Assembly: GCA_017615955.1 (NCBI GenBank)
Contig: JAFZZD010000664.1
Coordinates: 1-5,546 of the forward strand
Source: Victivallales bacterium
GTDB lineage: Bacteria > Verrucomicrobiota > Lentisphaeria > Oligosphaerales > Oligosphaeraceae
Reading direction: 5' to 3'
DNA: 5,546 nucleotides
Shown: in pieces, positions 1 to 5,442 of the stretch
Position numbering within the stretch: position 1 is the stretch's first letter
Layout: each line of letters starts with the position of its first letter
The notes under the pieces: generated by a model
The model's database searches: none
The model's input: only the letters and a program-made list of their open reading frames with translations
What the model was told of the DNA's origin: nothing
Translations under genes and position numbers: made by a program

Positions 1-20
1 ACAGTGGACAGTGGACAGTT
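1..20. repeat. Short tandem heptamer repeat (ACAGTGG x2 plus partial)
   Basis: The window opens with two exact copies of ACAGTGG followed by ACAGTT. The array is cut by the window edge, so its true length is unknown. It lies just upstream of the ribosome binding site of the first gene. Its role is unknown; it could be a simple intergenic repeat or part of a longer array. Confidence 0.6.
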
Positions 21-34
21 AAACAATAACCAAT

Positions 35-41
35 AGGAGAG
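35..41 (+). promoter_or_regulatory. Shine-Dalgarno of the major translocator gene
   Basis: AGGAGAG lies 7 bases before the ATG at 49 and fixes that start. Only 48 bases precede the gene, and no convincing -35/-10 pair is visible in them, so the promoter probably lies outside the window. Confidence 0.8.
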
Positions 42-48
42 AACGACT

Positions 49-1104
49 ATGGCAGATACTCCGGGAATAAGAGAAGTTTCGTTTAACAAGCCTTCATACG
101 TGGACTTTGTGGCGGATGTGACAAAGGGCTTGAATCTGAATGAAAAGGGACAGGCCTTGGTGAAGGAAGTGGTAGGTCTTCTGGGCACAGACCGCAGTGT
201 GCGCGTGACCAACACGCTTGCAAACAACCGTGCCGAGGCAGGCACCCCCACTGGTGCCACGGGCACACCTGCAATCGACAATCCAAGCGATCCAAAAGGC
301 AAGCAAGTGGATTTGGAGAAGTTGATGCTGTTCCTCCAGCTGGAAGAGACCGAGGAGCAGGAGGCAGCGGCCAAGGACCGCATTGAATCCCAGAAGGACA
401 ACATCGCCAACCAGCACAAGGAGCGCATGGAGAAATTGGAGGAATCCCTCAAGAAGATGGACGAGGCGGCAACTTCAGGGATTTTCAGCAAGATATTCGG
501 CTGGCTGATGGCGGCTGTGGCAGTTGTGGTTGCGGTGGCGGCCTGCGTTGCAACTGGTGGTATTGCCGTAGGCGCAGTGGCAGCGGCTGTTATAGCAGTG
601 GGCGCTATGATACTTAATGAGACGGGTGCCATGGATAAGATTGTGGAGGGCTTGGCCGACTTGCTTGAGTCCATGGGCATGAACAAGGACGCGGCAAAGA
701 TAGTCGCCCAGGTTGCGATTGCTGTCGCCATAATGGCGGCTACAATTGCCTGTGGTGGCACTAGCATGAGCGTTGCGTTTACGAATGTAGCGGAAGAGGT
801 GGCGCAGACTGCGCAGACTATCCAGAAGATTGCTGATATTGCGATGAAGGTGGTTGGTCTTATGAGCGTCGTGGCGAATGGCGTGGCCGCTTATAAGGGT
901 TACGAATCAGGCATGGCTCAGGCGGATTTGACCGAGGCAACCAAGGTGCTCCAGCAGTTGCGCCAGCAACTTGAGGATAGTCAGGAGGAACTTCAGGCCA
1001 TCCTTCAGTTGATACAGAACATCTATTCCAACATAGTCACCTTGCTGCAGACTGAGACTGATACTCAGAACACCCTGGCTAACAATCTTGGACAAATGGC
1101 ATAA
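49..1104 (+). CDS. T3SS major translocator, SseC/YopB/EspD-like
   Basis: A 351-residue protein with the architecture of the large hydrophobic translocator of type III secretion systems. Members of this family are exported through the needle and insert in the host membrane, forming the pore with a smaller partner. Visible parts: a polar N-terminus without a Sec signal peptide; a charged Glu/Lys-rich coiled coil at about residues 88-140; a long Ala/Val/Gly-rich hydrophobic stretch at about 147-190, able to form a membrane hairpin; a second hydrophobic segment at about 215-236; and a Gln/Leu-rich amphipathic coiled coil at about 290-345. The ATG is supported by AGGAGAG 7 bases upstream. The next gene, a probable minor translocator, follows after 21 bases, matching the paired order known from YopB-YopD, SseC-SseD and EspD-EspB. 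No TPR chaperone of the SycD/SscA type, which such proteins normally need, is present in the window. The family call rests on architecture, residue pattern and context, not on an alignment. Confidence 0.8.
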   Translation: MADTPGIREVSFNKPSYVDFVADVTKGLNLNEKGQALVKEVVGLLGTDRSVRVTNTLANNRAEAGTPTGATGTPAIDNPSDPKGKQVDLEKLMLFLQLEETEEQEAAAKDRIESQKDNIANQHKERMEKLEESLKKMDEAATSGIFSKIFGWLMAAVAVVVAVAACVATGGIAVGAVAAAVIAVGAMILNETGAMDKIVEGLADLLESMGMNKDAAKIVAQVAIAVAIMAATIACGGTSMSVAFTNVAEEVAQTAQTIQKIADIAMKVVGLMSVVANGVAAYKGYESGMAQADLTEATKVLQQLRQQLEDSQEELQAILQLIQNIYSNIVTLLQTETDTQNTLANNLGQMA

Positions 1105-1110
1105 GGCATA

Positions 1111-1117
1111 AAGGAGG
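1111..1117 (+). promoter_or_regulatory. Strong Shine-Dalgarno of the minor translocator gene
   Basis: AAGGAGG ends 8 bases before the ATG at 1126, inside a 21-base gap. This near-perfect anti-16S match predicts efficient initiation and fixes the start. Confidence 0.85.
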
Positions 1118-1125
1118 GTAATATC

Positions 1126-2475
1126 ATGTCAGAAATCAATGGAATTGGAGGCAACACTCCTAATTGGAATGTGCTTTTTAACAGTGTCGAAGGCACTGGA
1201 AAAACCGAAGGCAAGGAGAAAAGCGATAAGATAGGGGACAAGAATCTGGTTTTTGTTGAAGGCAGTGAAGGACAGGTGCAGAGTACTTCGATACCTGGCA
1301 TAGATACGCCGAAGCCAGAAGGCTACACGTCAGAGGATATTGACAGCATTATCAACAAACTAGGCACAGATGTCTTCAACTTCACTGGCGATGATTTGCA
1401 GGCCTTTAATGATGCATTTCACGACACTGTGGACAAATTGACCAGTGGTGTCAAACAAAAACTGACGCAGGCCGATGGAACTCAGGAGGGGCAGGAGACT
1501 GAGGGAACTCAGGAAGAACAGAAGGTCAGGGGAACTCATAAGAAACAGAAGTCCGGGGGAGTTCAGGAGGAACAGGAGACCGACGAGGTTCAGGAGGAAC
1601 AGGAGACCGACGAGGTTCAGGAGGAACAGGAGACCGACGAAACTCAGCAAAGCGACCAAACCACTCCTACCAAGACCAGCAGTTCCAAGGTGTTGTTTGA
1701 CGTTTATCAGGTGCTGGCGCTTCTTATGGAGTGCGCCCAGGAACTTAAGAACTCCGAGCGTGATATCCGCCAGGCGGAGAATGCCCAGGTCATCAACAGC
1801 ATCACTCAACAGGCGAACGCACAACGCAATGCGGCTTTGACAGGAATGATTGCCGGCGGCATAGTCTGTGCACTTCAGGTTGGAGCATCGATATACTCCA
1901 CTGCCAAGACCATTTCGAATGTGAAGGCGGAGTTTTCCCTTAACAACCAGTATGGAATTAACGAAGCGGCTCATGATGTCAGCACTGCGCAGACCGAATA
2001 CAATACAGCTAAAAGCGAGTTGAAGGCCTTCAATGATGAACATCCAGTGCCAGCCGAGGATGCTGAACCCGAAGCAGCGGACATCACCCAGCAGCGCACG
2101 CAACTTGAGAGCAGGGCTAACCAGGCAAAGTCCAACCTCATGGAAAAGAAGATGACTTTTGAGAGCAAGATGACGGAAATGAGGAATTCCGATGAATTCC
2201 AGGAGCTTCAGAAGAGTCAGGCTTGGGTAAAGGGCTTCTCTGAAATCTCCCAGGCTTTGGGCAACCTGGGACAGACTCTGGTGCGCGGCGGCGCTGACAT
2301 GGCAATGGCGGATGCAACGGCAAAGGGTGCTGACGAGAAGAAGGCGGAGGAACAACTGGCACAGACCAAGGACATAATGTCCAGTTTCCAGGAAGTCATC
2401 GACAAGGCACTGCAACTGCTTCAGGCTGTCCAGCAGACAGAAAACCAGTCCATGCACGAGGCAATACAGGCATAA
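1126..2475 (+). CDS. Probable T3SS minor translocator, YopD/IpaC/SseD-like, with nonapeptide repeats
   Basis: A 449-residue protein, probably the second pore component that partners the preceding translocator. Layout: a polar N-terminal region (1-117); a Glu/Gln/Thr-rich nonapeptide repeat tract (118-180); a helix of about 188-232 containing LLMECAQELKNSERDIRQAE; a single hydrophobic segment at about 236-257 with a GMIAGGIVCALQ core; then a long, mostly helical region with heptad character (about 285-445), ending in an amphipathic Gln/Leu-rich helix. The order amphipathic helix, one membrane segment, C-terminal coiled coil is that of YopD/IpaC/EspB-type proteins, and the position next to an SseC-like gene supports the call. 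It is longer than YopD or EspB (both a little over 300 residues), partly because of the repeats. No Sec signal peptide is seen. It could instead be an effector that uses the same fold. A strong AAGGAGG precedes the ATG. Confidence 0.68.
   Translation: MSEINGIGGNTPNWNVLFNSVEGTGKTEGKEKSDKIGDKNLVFVEGSEGQVQSTSIPGIDTPKPEGYTSEDIDSIINKLGTDVFNFTGDDLQAFNDAFHDTVDKLTSGVKQKLTQADGTQEGQETEGTQEEQKVRGTHKKQKSGGVQEEQETDEVQEEQETDEVQEEQETDETQQSDQTTPTKTSSSKVLFDVYQVLALLMECAQELKNSERDIRQAENAQVINSITQQANAQRNAALTGMIAGGIVCALQVGASIYSTAKTISNVKAEFSLNNQYGINEAAHDVSTAQTEYNTAKSELKAFNDEHPVPAEDAEPEAADITQQRTQLESRANQAKSNLMEKKMTFESKMTEMRNSDEFQELQKSQAWVKGFSEISQALGNLGQTLVRGGADMAMADATAKGADEKKAEEQLAQTKDIMSSFQEVIDKALQLLQAVQQTENQSMHEAIQA
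1477..1665 (+). repeat. 27-bp in-frame tandem repeat encoding nonapeptides
   Basis: Seven consecutive 9-codon units cover residues 118-180 of the minor translocator, with a consensus close to (G/E)(T/V)QEEQETD. The three units at 1561-1641 are 27 bp each and identical except for the last base (GAG to GAA), which points to recent duplication. The flanking units (GTQEGQETE, GTQEEQKVR, GTHKKQKSG upstream and ETQQSDQTT downstream) are decayed. The unit length preserves the frame, so copy number can change without breaking the gene. The encoded segment is strongly acidic and probably disordered. Confidence 0.93.
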
Positions 2476-2574
2476 CGTCCGACGGGGGGCACTGCCCCCC
2501 GCTTCCCCTAGCCATAGTAGGGGCGGCAAATGAGCGGCCCCTGAAACGGGAGTCGCGTACTCGCATTTATAACC
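2476..2574 (+). promoter_or_regulatory. Hairpin-rich intergenic spacer between translocator and filament-like genes
   Basis: This 99-base gap is the longest between genes in the cluster. Three successive structures can be drawn: an 8-bp GC stem with a 3-base loop (2483-2501); CCCCTA pairing with TAGGGG around a 7-base loop (2505-2523), which competes with GGGGC/GCCCC pairing of 2520-2524 with 2537-2541; and a small GAGT/ACTC stem (2550-2562). None is followed by a T-run. The segment could attenuate transcription, stop 3' decay at a processed end, or control translation of the next gene. Its function is inferred from structure only. Confidence 0.5.
2483..2501 (+). terminator. Strong GC hairpin, possible partial terminator or mRNA-stabilising stem
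   Basis: CGGGGGGC pairs with GCCCCCCG around the loop ACT, beginning 7 bases after the stop codon of the minor translocator. There is no T-tract afterwards, so classical intrinsic termination is not well supported. A stem here could still cause partial termination or protect the upstream translocator message from 3' exonucleases. Confidence 0.4.
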
Positions 2575-3168
2575 ATGAGCAATTTGATAGAAACAACTCC
2601 GATAGACGGCCTCAGGGTGTATGGTCAGCAGATGGTGGACTACTCTGTTAGTGGCGATATGCATCAGGCTTTTGACAGGGCAATGGCGGTGGCTGCATTT
2701 GCGGAGGCGACCGCCATTGAGGCTGAAACTATGGCGTATAGCGAAGTGCTTAAGATGCGTAAGCGAAAATTGGAAGAACTGGGGGACTGTGTGTCAAAGT
2801 TGAGCAGGATGATTACCGCCATGGACGCGGATTCATCCGATGACAAATACCCGGAAGATAGTCTTTACGATCCAACATTGCGTGACATCAAGAATACTTT
2901 GAAAAAGTATGGAGTGACTTTAAATATAACGGAAGGGGGGCCTCCGGATTTACCCGAGGCAGTCTGCTATGTTGAATATGGGGATGCATCGAAGGCGAAG
3001 GCCAATGCGGAGTATACCATGGACAATGAGGACAATGACCTTCAGCAGGACATGGTCACTTTACAGGGCTTGATATCCAAGCGTGACGATGCATTCAATA
3101 ACGCTTCGAAGATCATAAAGAAATACAACAATACTGCTAGAACCATCATTAATATGATTGGGCAATAG
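2575..3168 (+). CDS. T3SS filament/needle-tip-like protein, paralogue 1
   Basis: A 197-residue protein, first of four related small genes. The N-terminus has LIETTPIDG (4-12), matching LIETVEIDG in the next gene, followed by a helix with MAVAAFAEATAIEAE (37-51) and RKRKLEELG (62-70). A variable acidic middle (83-100) leads to the shared C-terminal signature DMVTLQGLISKRDDAF (159-174) and an amphipathic end. A similar C-terminal pattern, a long coiled helix near the end with no signal peptide, is known in EspA/SseB filament subunits and in needle-tip proteins; that assignment is inference from pattern and neighbourhood. The ATG is chosen because it aligns with the start of the next gene and no other in-frame start lies between it and the upstream stop at 2542. 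No Shine-Dalgarno lies at normal distance; the nearest GGGAG is 22 bases away and partly within a small stem. Confidence 0.7.
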   Translation: MSNLIETTPIDGLRVYGQQMVDYSVSGDMHQAFDRAMAVAAFAEATAIEAETMAYSEVLKMRKRKLEELGDCVSKLSRMITAMDADSSDDKYPEDSLYDPTLRDIKNTLKKYGVTLNITEGGPPDLPEAVCYVEYGDASKAKANAEYTMDNEDNDLQQDMVTLQGLISKRDDAFNNASKIIKKYNNTARTIINMIGQ

Positions 3169-3172
3169 GAGG
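3167..3172 (+). promoter_or_regulatory. Shine-Dalgarno overlapping the preceding stop codon
   Basis: AGGAGG starts on the second base of the TAG stop (3166-3168) of paralogue 1 and lies 4 bases before the ATG at 3177. Terminating ribosomes therefore end on the next initiation site, which favours coupled, near-equal synthesis of paralogues 1 and 2. Confidence 0.85.
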
Positions 3173-3176
3173 CACT

Positions 3177-3842
3177 ATGGGAGCCAGGCTAATAGAAACA
3201 GTGGAGATTGATGGGTTTGAGTCTCGCTGGGGCAAAAGAATCTACGACTACAAGATGAACGACCCAGAAGTGACTTCAAGTTCAGCTAGCACCCCCGTTG
3301 ATTTGCAGGATTTGATGACATTCGTTGCTTTGGACCGTGCAACTGTGGTGGAGGGCGAGGTTCAGCCTCTTTCCACTCGAATGACGAATCGCAACAATTG
3401 GCTGGAGCAACTGGGCACCGCATTGGCTGAATGCACAAAATGGCAGGCGACTTTTGAATCAGATGATGATGGTGATGAACCAATGGGTAAGGATAATGAT
3501 GATCCTGAGTACTTCACCAGTGCAACGGCAAGTGTGCTGTCCAAGTTGGGTCTTAGTTGTTTCGACATCTGGGATGATAATGATATTGATGATGATCAGG
3601 ACGACTGGAACGATAAGGATTGGTGTTGGGTTTCGGGGCATGGGTATTTTGCCACCAAGGCGCAGCTGGATGGTCTGGTATCCAAGTTGAAGAATGTCAT
3701 TGACAGCGAGAACAACGCGGCTCAGAGAGACATGTCCCGACTGGAATCACTGGTGGACCGCAGGGACGAGGCATACACCACAGCCTCCGACCTGATGTCC
3801 AGCATCTCCGATACCCGTGACAGTGCAATTGGGAACTTGTAA
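3177..3842 (+). CDS. T3SS filament/needle-tip-like protein, paralogue 2, with Asp-rich inserts
   Basis: A 221-residue protein, closest to paralogue 1: LIETVEIDG (5-13), YDYKMND (23-29), an ALDRATVVEGE helix (51-61) and NNWLEQLG (73-80) each have counterparts there. The C-terminal signature is DMSRLESLVDRRDEAY (185-200). It differs by two strongly acidic inserts. The first, around 94-109, includes DDDGDEP and DNDDP. The second, around 130-148, is an Asp/Trp-rich run with DDNDIDDDQDDWNDKD. The second sits between the central LSKLGL helix and the C-terminal helix, where the family is most variable in length. Such residues could bind Ca2+ or other cations, but no canonical EF-hand is complete. 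AGGAGG overlaps the upstream stop. The next gene starts 2 bases after this stop. Extracellular filament or tip function is inferred from the family resemblance and the translocator context. Confidence 0.68.
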   Translation: MGARLIETVEIDGFESRWGKRIYDYKMNDPEVTSSSASTPVDLQDLMTFVALDRATVVEGEVQPLSTRMTNRNNWLEQLGTALAECTKWQATFESDDDGDEPMGKDNDDPEYFTSATASVLSKLGLSCFDIWDDNDIDDDQDDWNDKDWCWVSGHGYFATKAQLDGLVSKLKNVIDSENNAAQRDMSRLESLVDRRDEAYTTASDLMSSISDTRDSAIGNL

Positions 3843-3844
3843 TC

Positions 3845-4360
3845 ATGATAGAAAACGTACAGATTGCCGTAAACCGCTATGCGCCAGAAGGCACAGAGGC
3901 CATCAACATGTACTCCATGGATGGGGGCGATCCTCTGACCTTTGGGCAGATCATGGCTGCCGTATGCATCCGCAGCGGTGCCAACAGGGAGGCCAGGAGC
4001 GTCATCAAGATGAACATAATGAATCCCAATGTGGAAAAGATCGAGACGACCTCGAATTACATGAGTGAGATAGCTGCCAACAGTGTCACCAGTGGGTGGG
4101 ATAACATAAAGAACTATCTGGTCAACACGCTGGGGATTGATACAAGTGCGCTGCCCGGCAACTTGAACAGCTATGACAATCGCAATTTGGCGATAAAGGC
4201 CATAAAGGAGAAGCTGGAGGAATTGACCCGCCAGGCACAGGAGGATATGATTGACTTGCAGTCACTGGTCAATGAGCGGGACAACTGCTATACCACAGGC
4301 ACCAACCTTATCAAATCTTCAGGGCAAAGTGCGCTGAGGGTGGCCAGCAACCTGTACTAG
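3845..4360 (+). CDS. T3SS filament/needle-tip-like protein, paralogue 3
   Basis: The shortest family member, at 171 residues. Its N-terminal helix IMAAVCIRSGANREARSVIK (36-55) resembles LVMAVCLARAQDKEEAV of paralogue 4, so these two form a second pair beside paralogues 1 and 2. A central helix with NYLVNTLGID (90-99) precedes a variable loop. The C-terminal helix carries DMIDLQSLVNERDNCY (134-149), the clearest form of the shared signature, and continues amphipathically to the end. No insert or signal peptide is present, so this may be the most compact version of the fold. The ATG lies 2 bases after the previous TAA; the only ribosome-site candidate is GGGA at 3831-3834, inside the upstream gene and 10 bases from the start, so coupling is likely. 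An EspA/SseB-like role is the best guess; a V-antigen-like tip protein is an alternative. Confidence 0.68.
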   Translation: MIENVQIAVNRYAPEGTEAINMYSMDGGDPLTFGQIMAAVCIRSGANREARSVIKMNIMNPNVEKIETTSNYMSEIAANSVTSGWDNIKNYLVNTLGIDTSALPGNLNSYDNRNLAIKAIKEKLEELTRQAQEDMIDLQSLVNERDNCYTTGTNLIKSSGQSALRVASNLY

Positions 4361-4400
4361 CGAATGAGGTGGAACACTGCCACGAATACCATAAAGTTTT

Positions 4401-4406
4401 AAGGAG
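4401..4406 (+). promoter_or_regulatory. Shine-Dalgarno of paralogue 4
   Basis: AAGGAG lies 6 bases before the ATG at 4413, at the end of a 52-base gap. It marks an independent strong initiation site after the two weakly led or coupled genes before it, and it decides the start. Confidence 0.85.
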
Positions 4407-4412
4407 AAGAAT

Positions 4413-5018
4413 ATGTCAGTCGATATGCAATCTCAAGCGGTGTATGCATACAGCGATACACTCCGCCAGGACGATAGATTCAAGGATTATGATGCCATAA
4501 ATGCACAGTACAACATGTACACGGTCAATGGCATCGAAGACGCAAATCACGAACTTCGGAAGTTGTCCATAAGCGAGTTGGTTATGGCTGTGTGCCTGGC
4601 TCGTGCTCAAGATAAGGAAGAGGCTGTAATCAACATAATGCGGGAACTTACCAACAATACCTATTTGCTGGAGGTGTTGACTGAAATTGAGGAGAGGAGG
4701 CTGAATGGTGAAAAACCGGCAAATATTAAACCCAAGTCAGGCGGCGATTGGCAGGTAGATACGGATGGGGATGGAGTGGTGGAAAGTTATGCCAATGCAT
4801 GGGTGCTTCTGAATGCCCTTGGAATTAACCCCAACCAGGGAACTGATGATTTGTGTACTGCGATTGAATCCAAGATGGATTCGCTGAACAGTTTCAGCCA
4901 GGAGAAGATGATCCAATTGCAGAGCGAGACCAACAAGCGCGACCAGGCATACGACATCATCACCAACGTGCTGAAGAGCCTGCAGAACGTCCTTACCGGC
5001 ATCTCCAACAACATCTGA
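4413..5018 (+). CDS. T3SS filament/needle-tip-like protein, paralogue 4, with EF-hand-like loop
   Basis: A 201-residue member of the family. NMYTVNG (34-40) matches NMYSMDG of paralogue 3, and LVMAVCLARAQDKEEAV (56-72) marks the shared N-terminal helix. LLNALGI (132-138) and the C-terminal signature KMIQLQSETNKRDQAY (165-180) close the common core. The sequence around 144-190 (DDLCTAIESKMDSLN, then the signature, then a Leu-rich helix) resembles, as I recall it, the C-terminal half of EspA, the best hint for a filament-type subunit. Between the core helices sits DTDGDGVVES (116-125), which fits the first nine positions of a DxDxDG calcium loop but has Ala at position 12, where EF-hands have Glu or Asp. 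A clear AAGGAG precedes the ATG. The CesT-like chaperone gene begins 2 bases after the TGA, which may mean this protein is among its clients. Confidence 0.7.
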   Translation: MSVDMQSQAVYAYSDTLRQDDRFKDYDAINAQYNMYTVNGIEDANHELRKLSISELVMAVCLARAQDKEEAVINIMRELTNNTYLLEVLTEIEERRLNGEKPANIKPKSGGDWQVDTDGDGVVESYANAWVLLNALGINPNQGTDDLCTAIESKMDSLNSFSQEKMIQLQSETNKRDQAYDIITNVLKSLQNVLTGISNNI

Positions 5019-5020
5019 CC

Positions 5021-5422
5021 ATGAAGAATTCCCTGGAAAGACTGTGCGAGGCCATCGGTTACCCGGACAAGGCGCCAGCGGGAGCAAGCTCGTTCACCAT
5101 GCGTGTGGACGAGCTTGACGTGCTTGTGCGCATTATGGGGAACAGGCTGGTGCTGTCATGCGTCATAGACAGGAACATTGGCGACTTGCCCAGGCTGGCG
5201 ACGTATGCATCAGGGCGCATGCTTATGGAGGAGGCAGTTCTTGCCTGGGATGAAAGGGCGGACGCCTGCATTCTCTGGCAGGAATGCGCCGAAACTGACA
5301 CAAACCAGGAACTGGTGCACGCTTTCCAGAAGTTCATGGATTCATGTGACTGGTGGGTCGCCCGCGCTGGCGAACTGAACGCACCGCCAGTTGTCTTTCC
5401 TGACATAGTCATACGGCCGTAG
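5021..5422 (+). CDS. Class I T3SS chaperone, CesT/SycE-like
   Basis: A 133-residue acidic protein with the size and pattern of CesT-family secretion chaperones. These are cytosolic dimers that bind the N-terminal part of T3SS substrates and deliver them to the export gate. Visible parts: an N-terminal helix (3-13, SLERLCEAIGY); an antiparallel strand region with LDVLVRIMGNRLVLSCVID (32-50); a helix LPRLATYASGRMLMEEAV (56-73); a strand ILWQECAET (84-92); and a C-terminal helix ELVHAFQKFMDSCDWW (97-112). Small size, this alpha-beta order and the T3SS context support the call. The ATG follows the TGA of the previous gene by 2 bases and no Shine-Dalgarno is visible, so expression probably relies on reinitiation. 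The client is unknown: one or more of the four small paralogues, a translocator, or an effector encoded elsewhere. It is the last gene before a repeat-rich tail. Confidence 0.82.
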   Translation: MKNSLERLCEAIGYPDKAPAGASSFTMRVDELDVLVRIMGNRLVLSCVIDRNIGDLPRLATYASGRMLMEEAVLAWDERADACILWQECAETDTNQELVHAFQKFMDSCDWWVARAGELNAPPVVFPDIVIRP

Positions 5423-5426
5423 GTTT

Positions 5427-5442
5427 GCGCGGCGGTCCGCGC
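5427..5442 (+). other. GC hairpin just after the chaperone gene (alternative fold)
   Basis: GCGCGG pairs with CCGCGC around the loop CGGT, starting 4 bases after the stop. It shares bases with the larger hairpin at 5438-5458, so the two cannot form together. Confidence 0.5.

Noticed and set aside
1..48. Promoter for the operon
   Set aside because: Only 48 bases are available, of which 20 are repeat; no -35/-10 pair could be read with confidence.
2483..2501. A definite intrinsic terminator separating two operons
   Set aside because: The stem is strong but no T-run follows, and the downstream genes fit the same pathway on the same strand. It is kept only as a possible attenuator or stabilising stem.
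2530..2544. Tiny ATG frame (MSGP) in the hairpin-rich spacer
   Set aside because: Four codons with no ribosome site of its own; too short to support as a leader peptide from sequence alone.
1360..2664. A 434-codon open frame on the minus strand opposite the minor translocator
   Set aside because: It lies antisense across the whole of a gene with good family features and a strong Shine-Dalgarno. Its Leu-rich repeats are the reverse complement of the 27-bp units, and it starts inside the next gene. It is a shadow frame.
3454..3690. Met/Ile-rich forward frame and matching minus-strand frame across the Asp-rich insert of paralogue 2
   Set aside because: They arise from the GAT-repeat-like Asp codons (GATGATGAT read as ATGATG), not from a separate gene.
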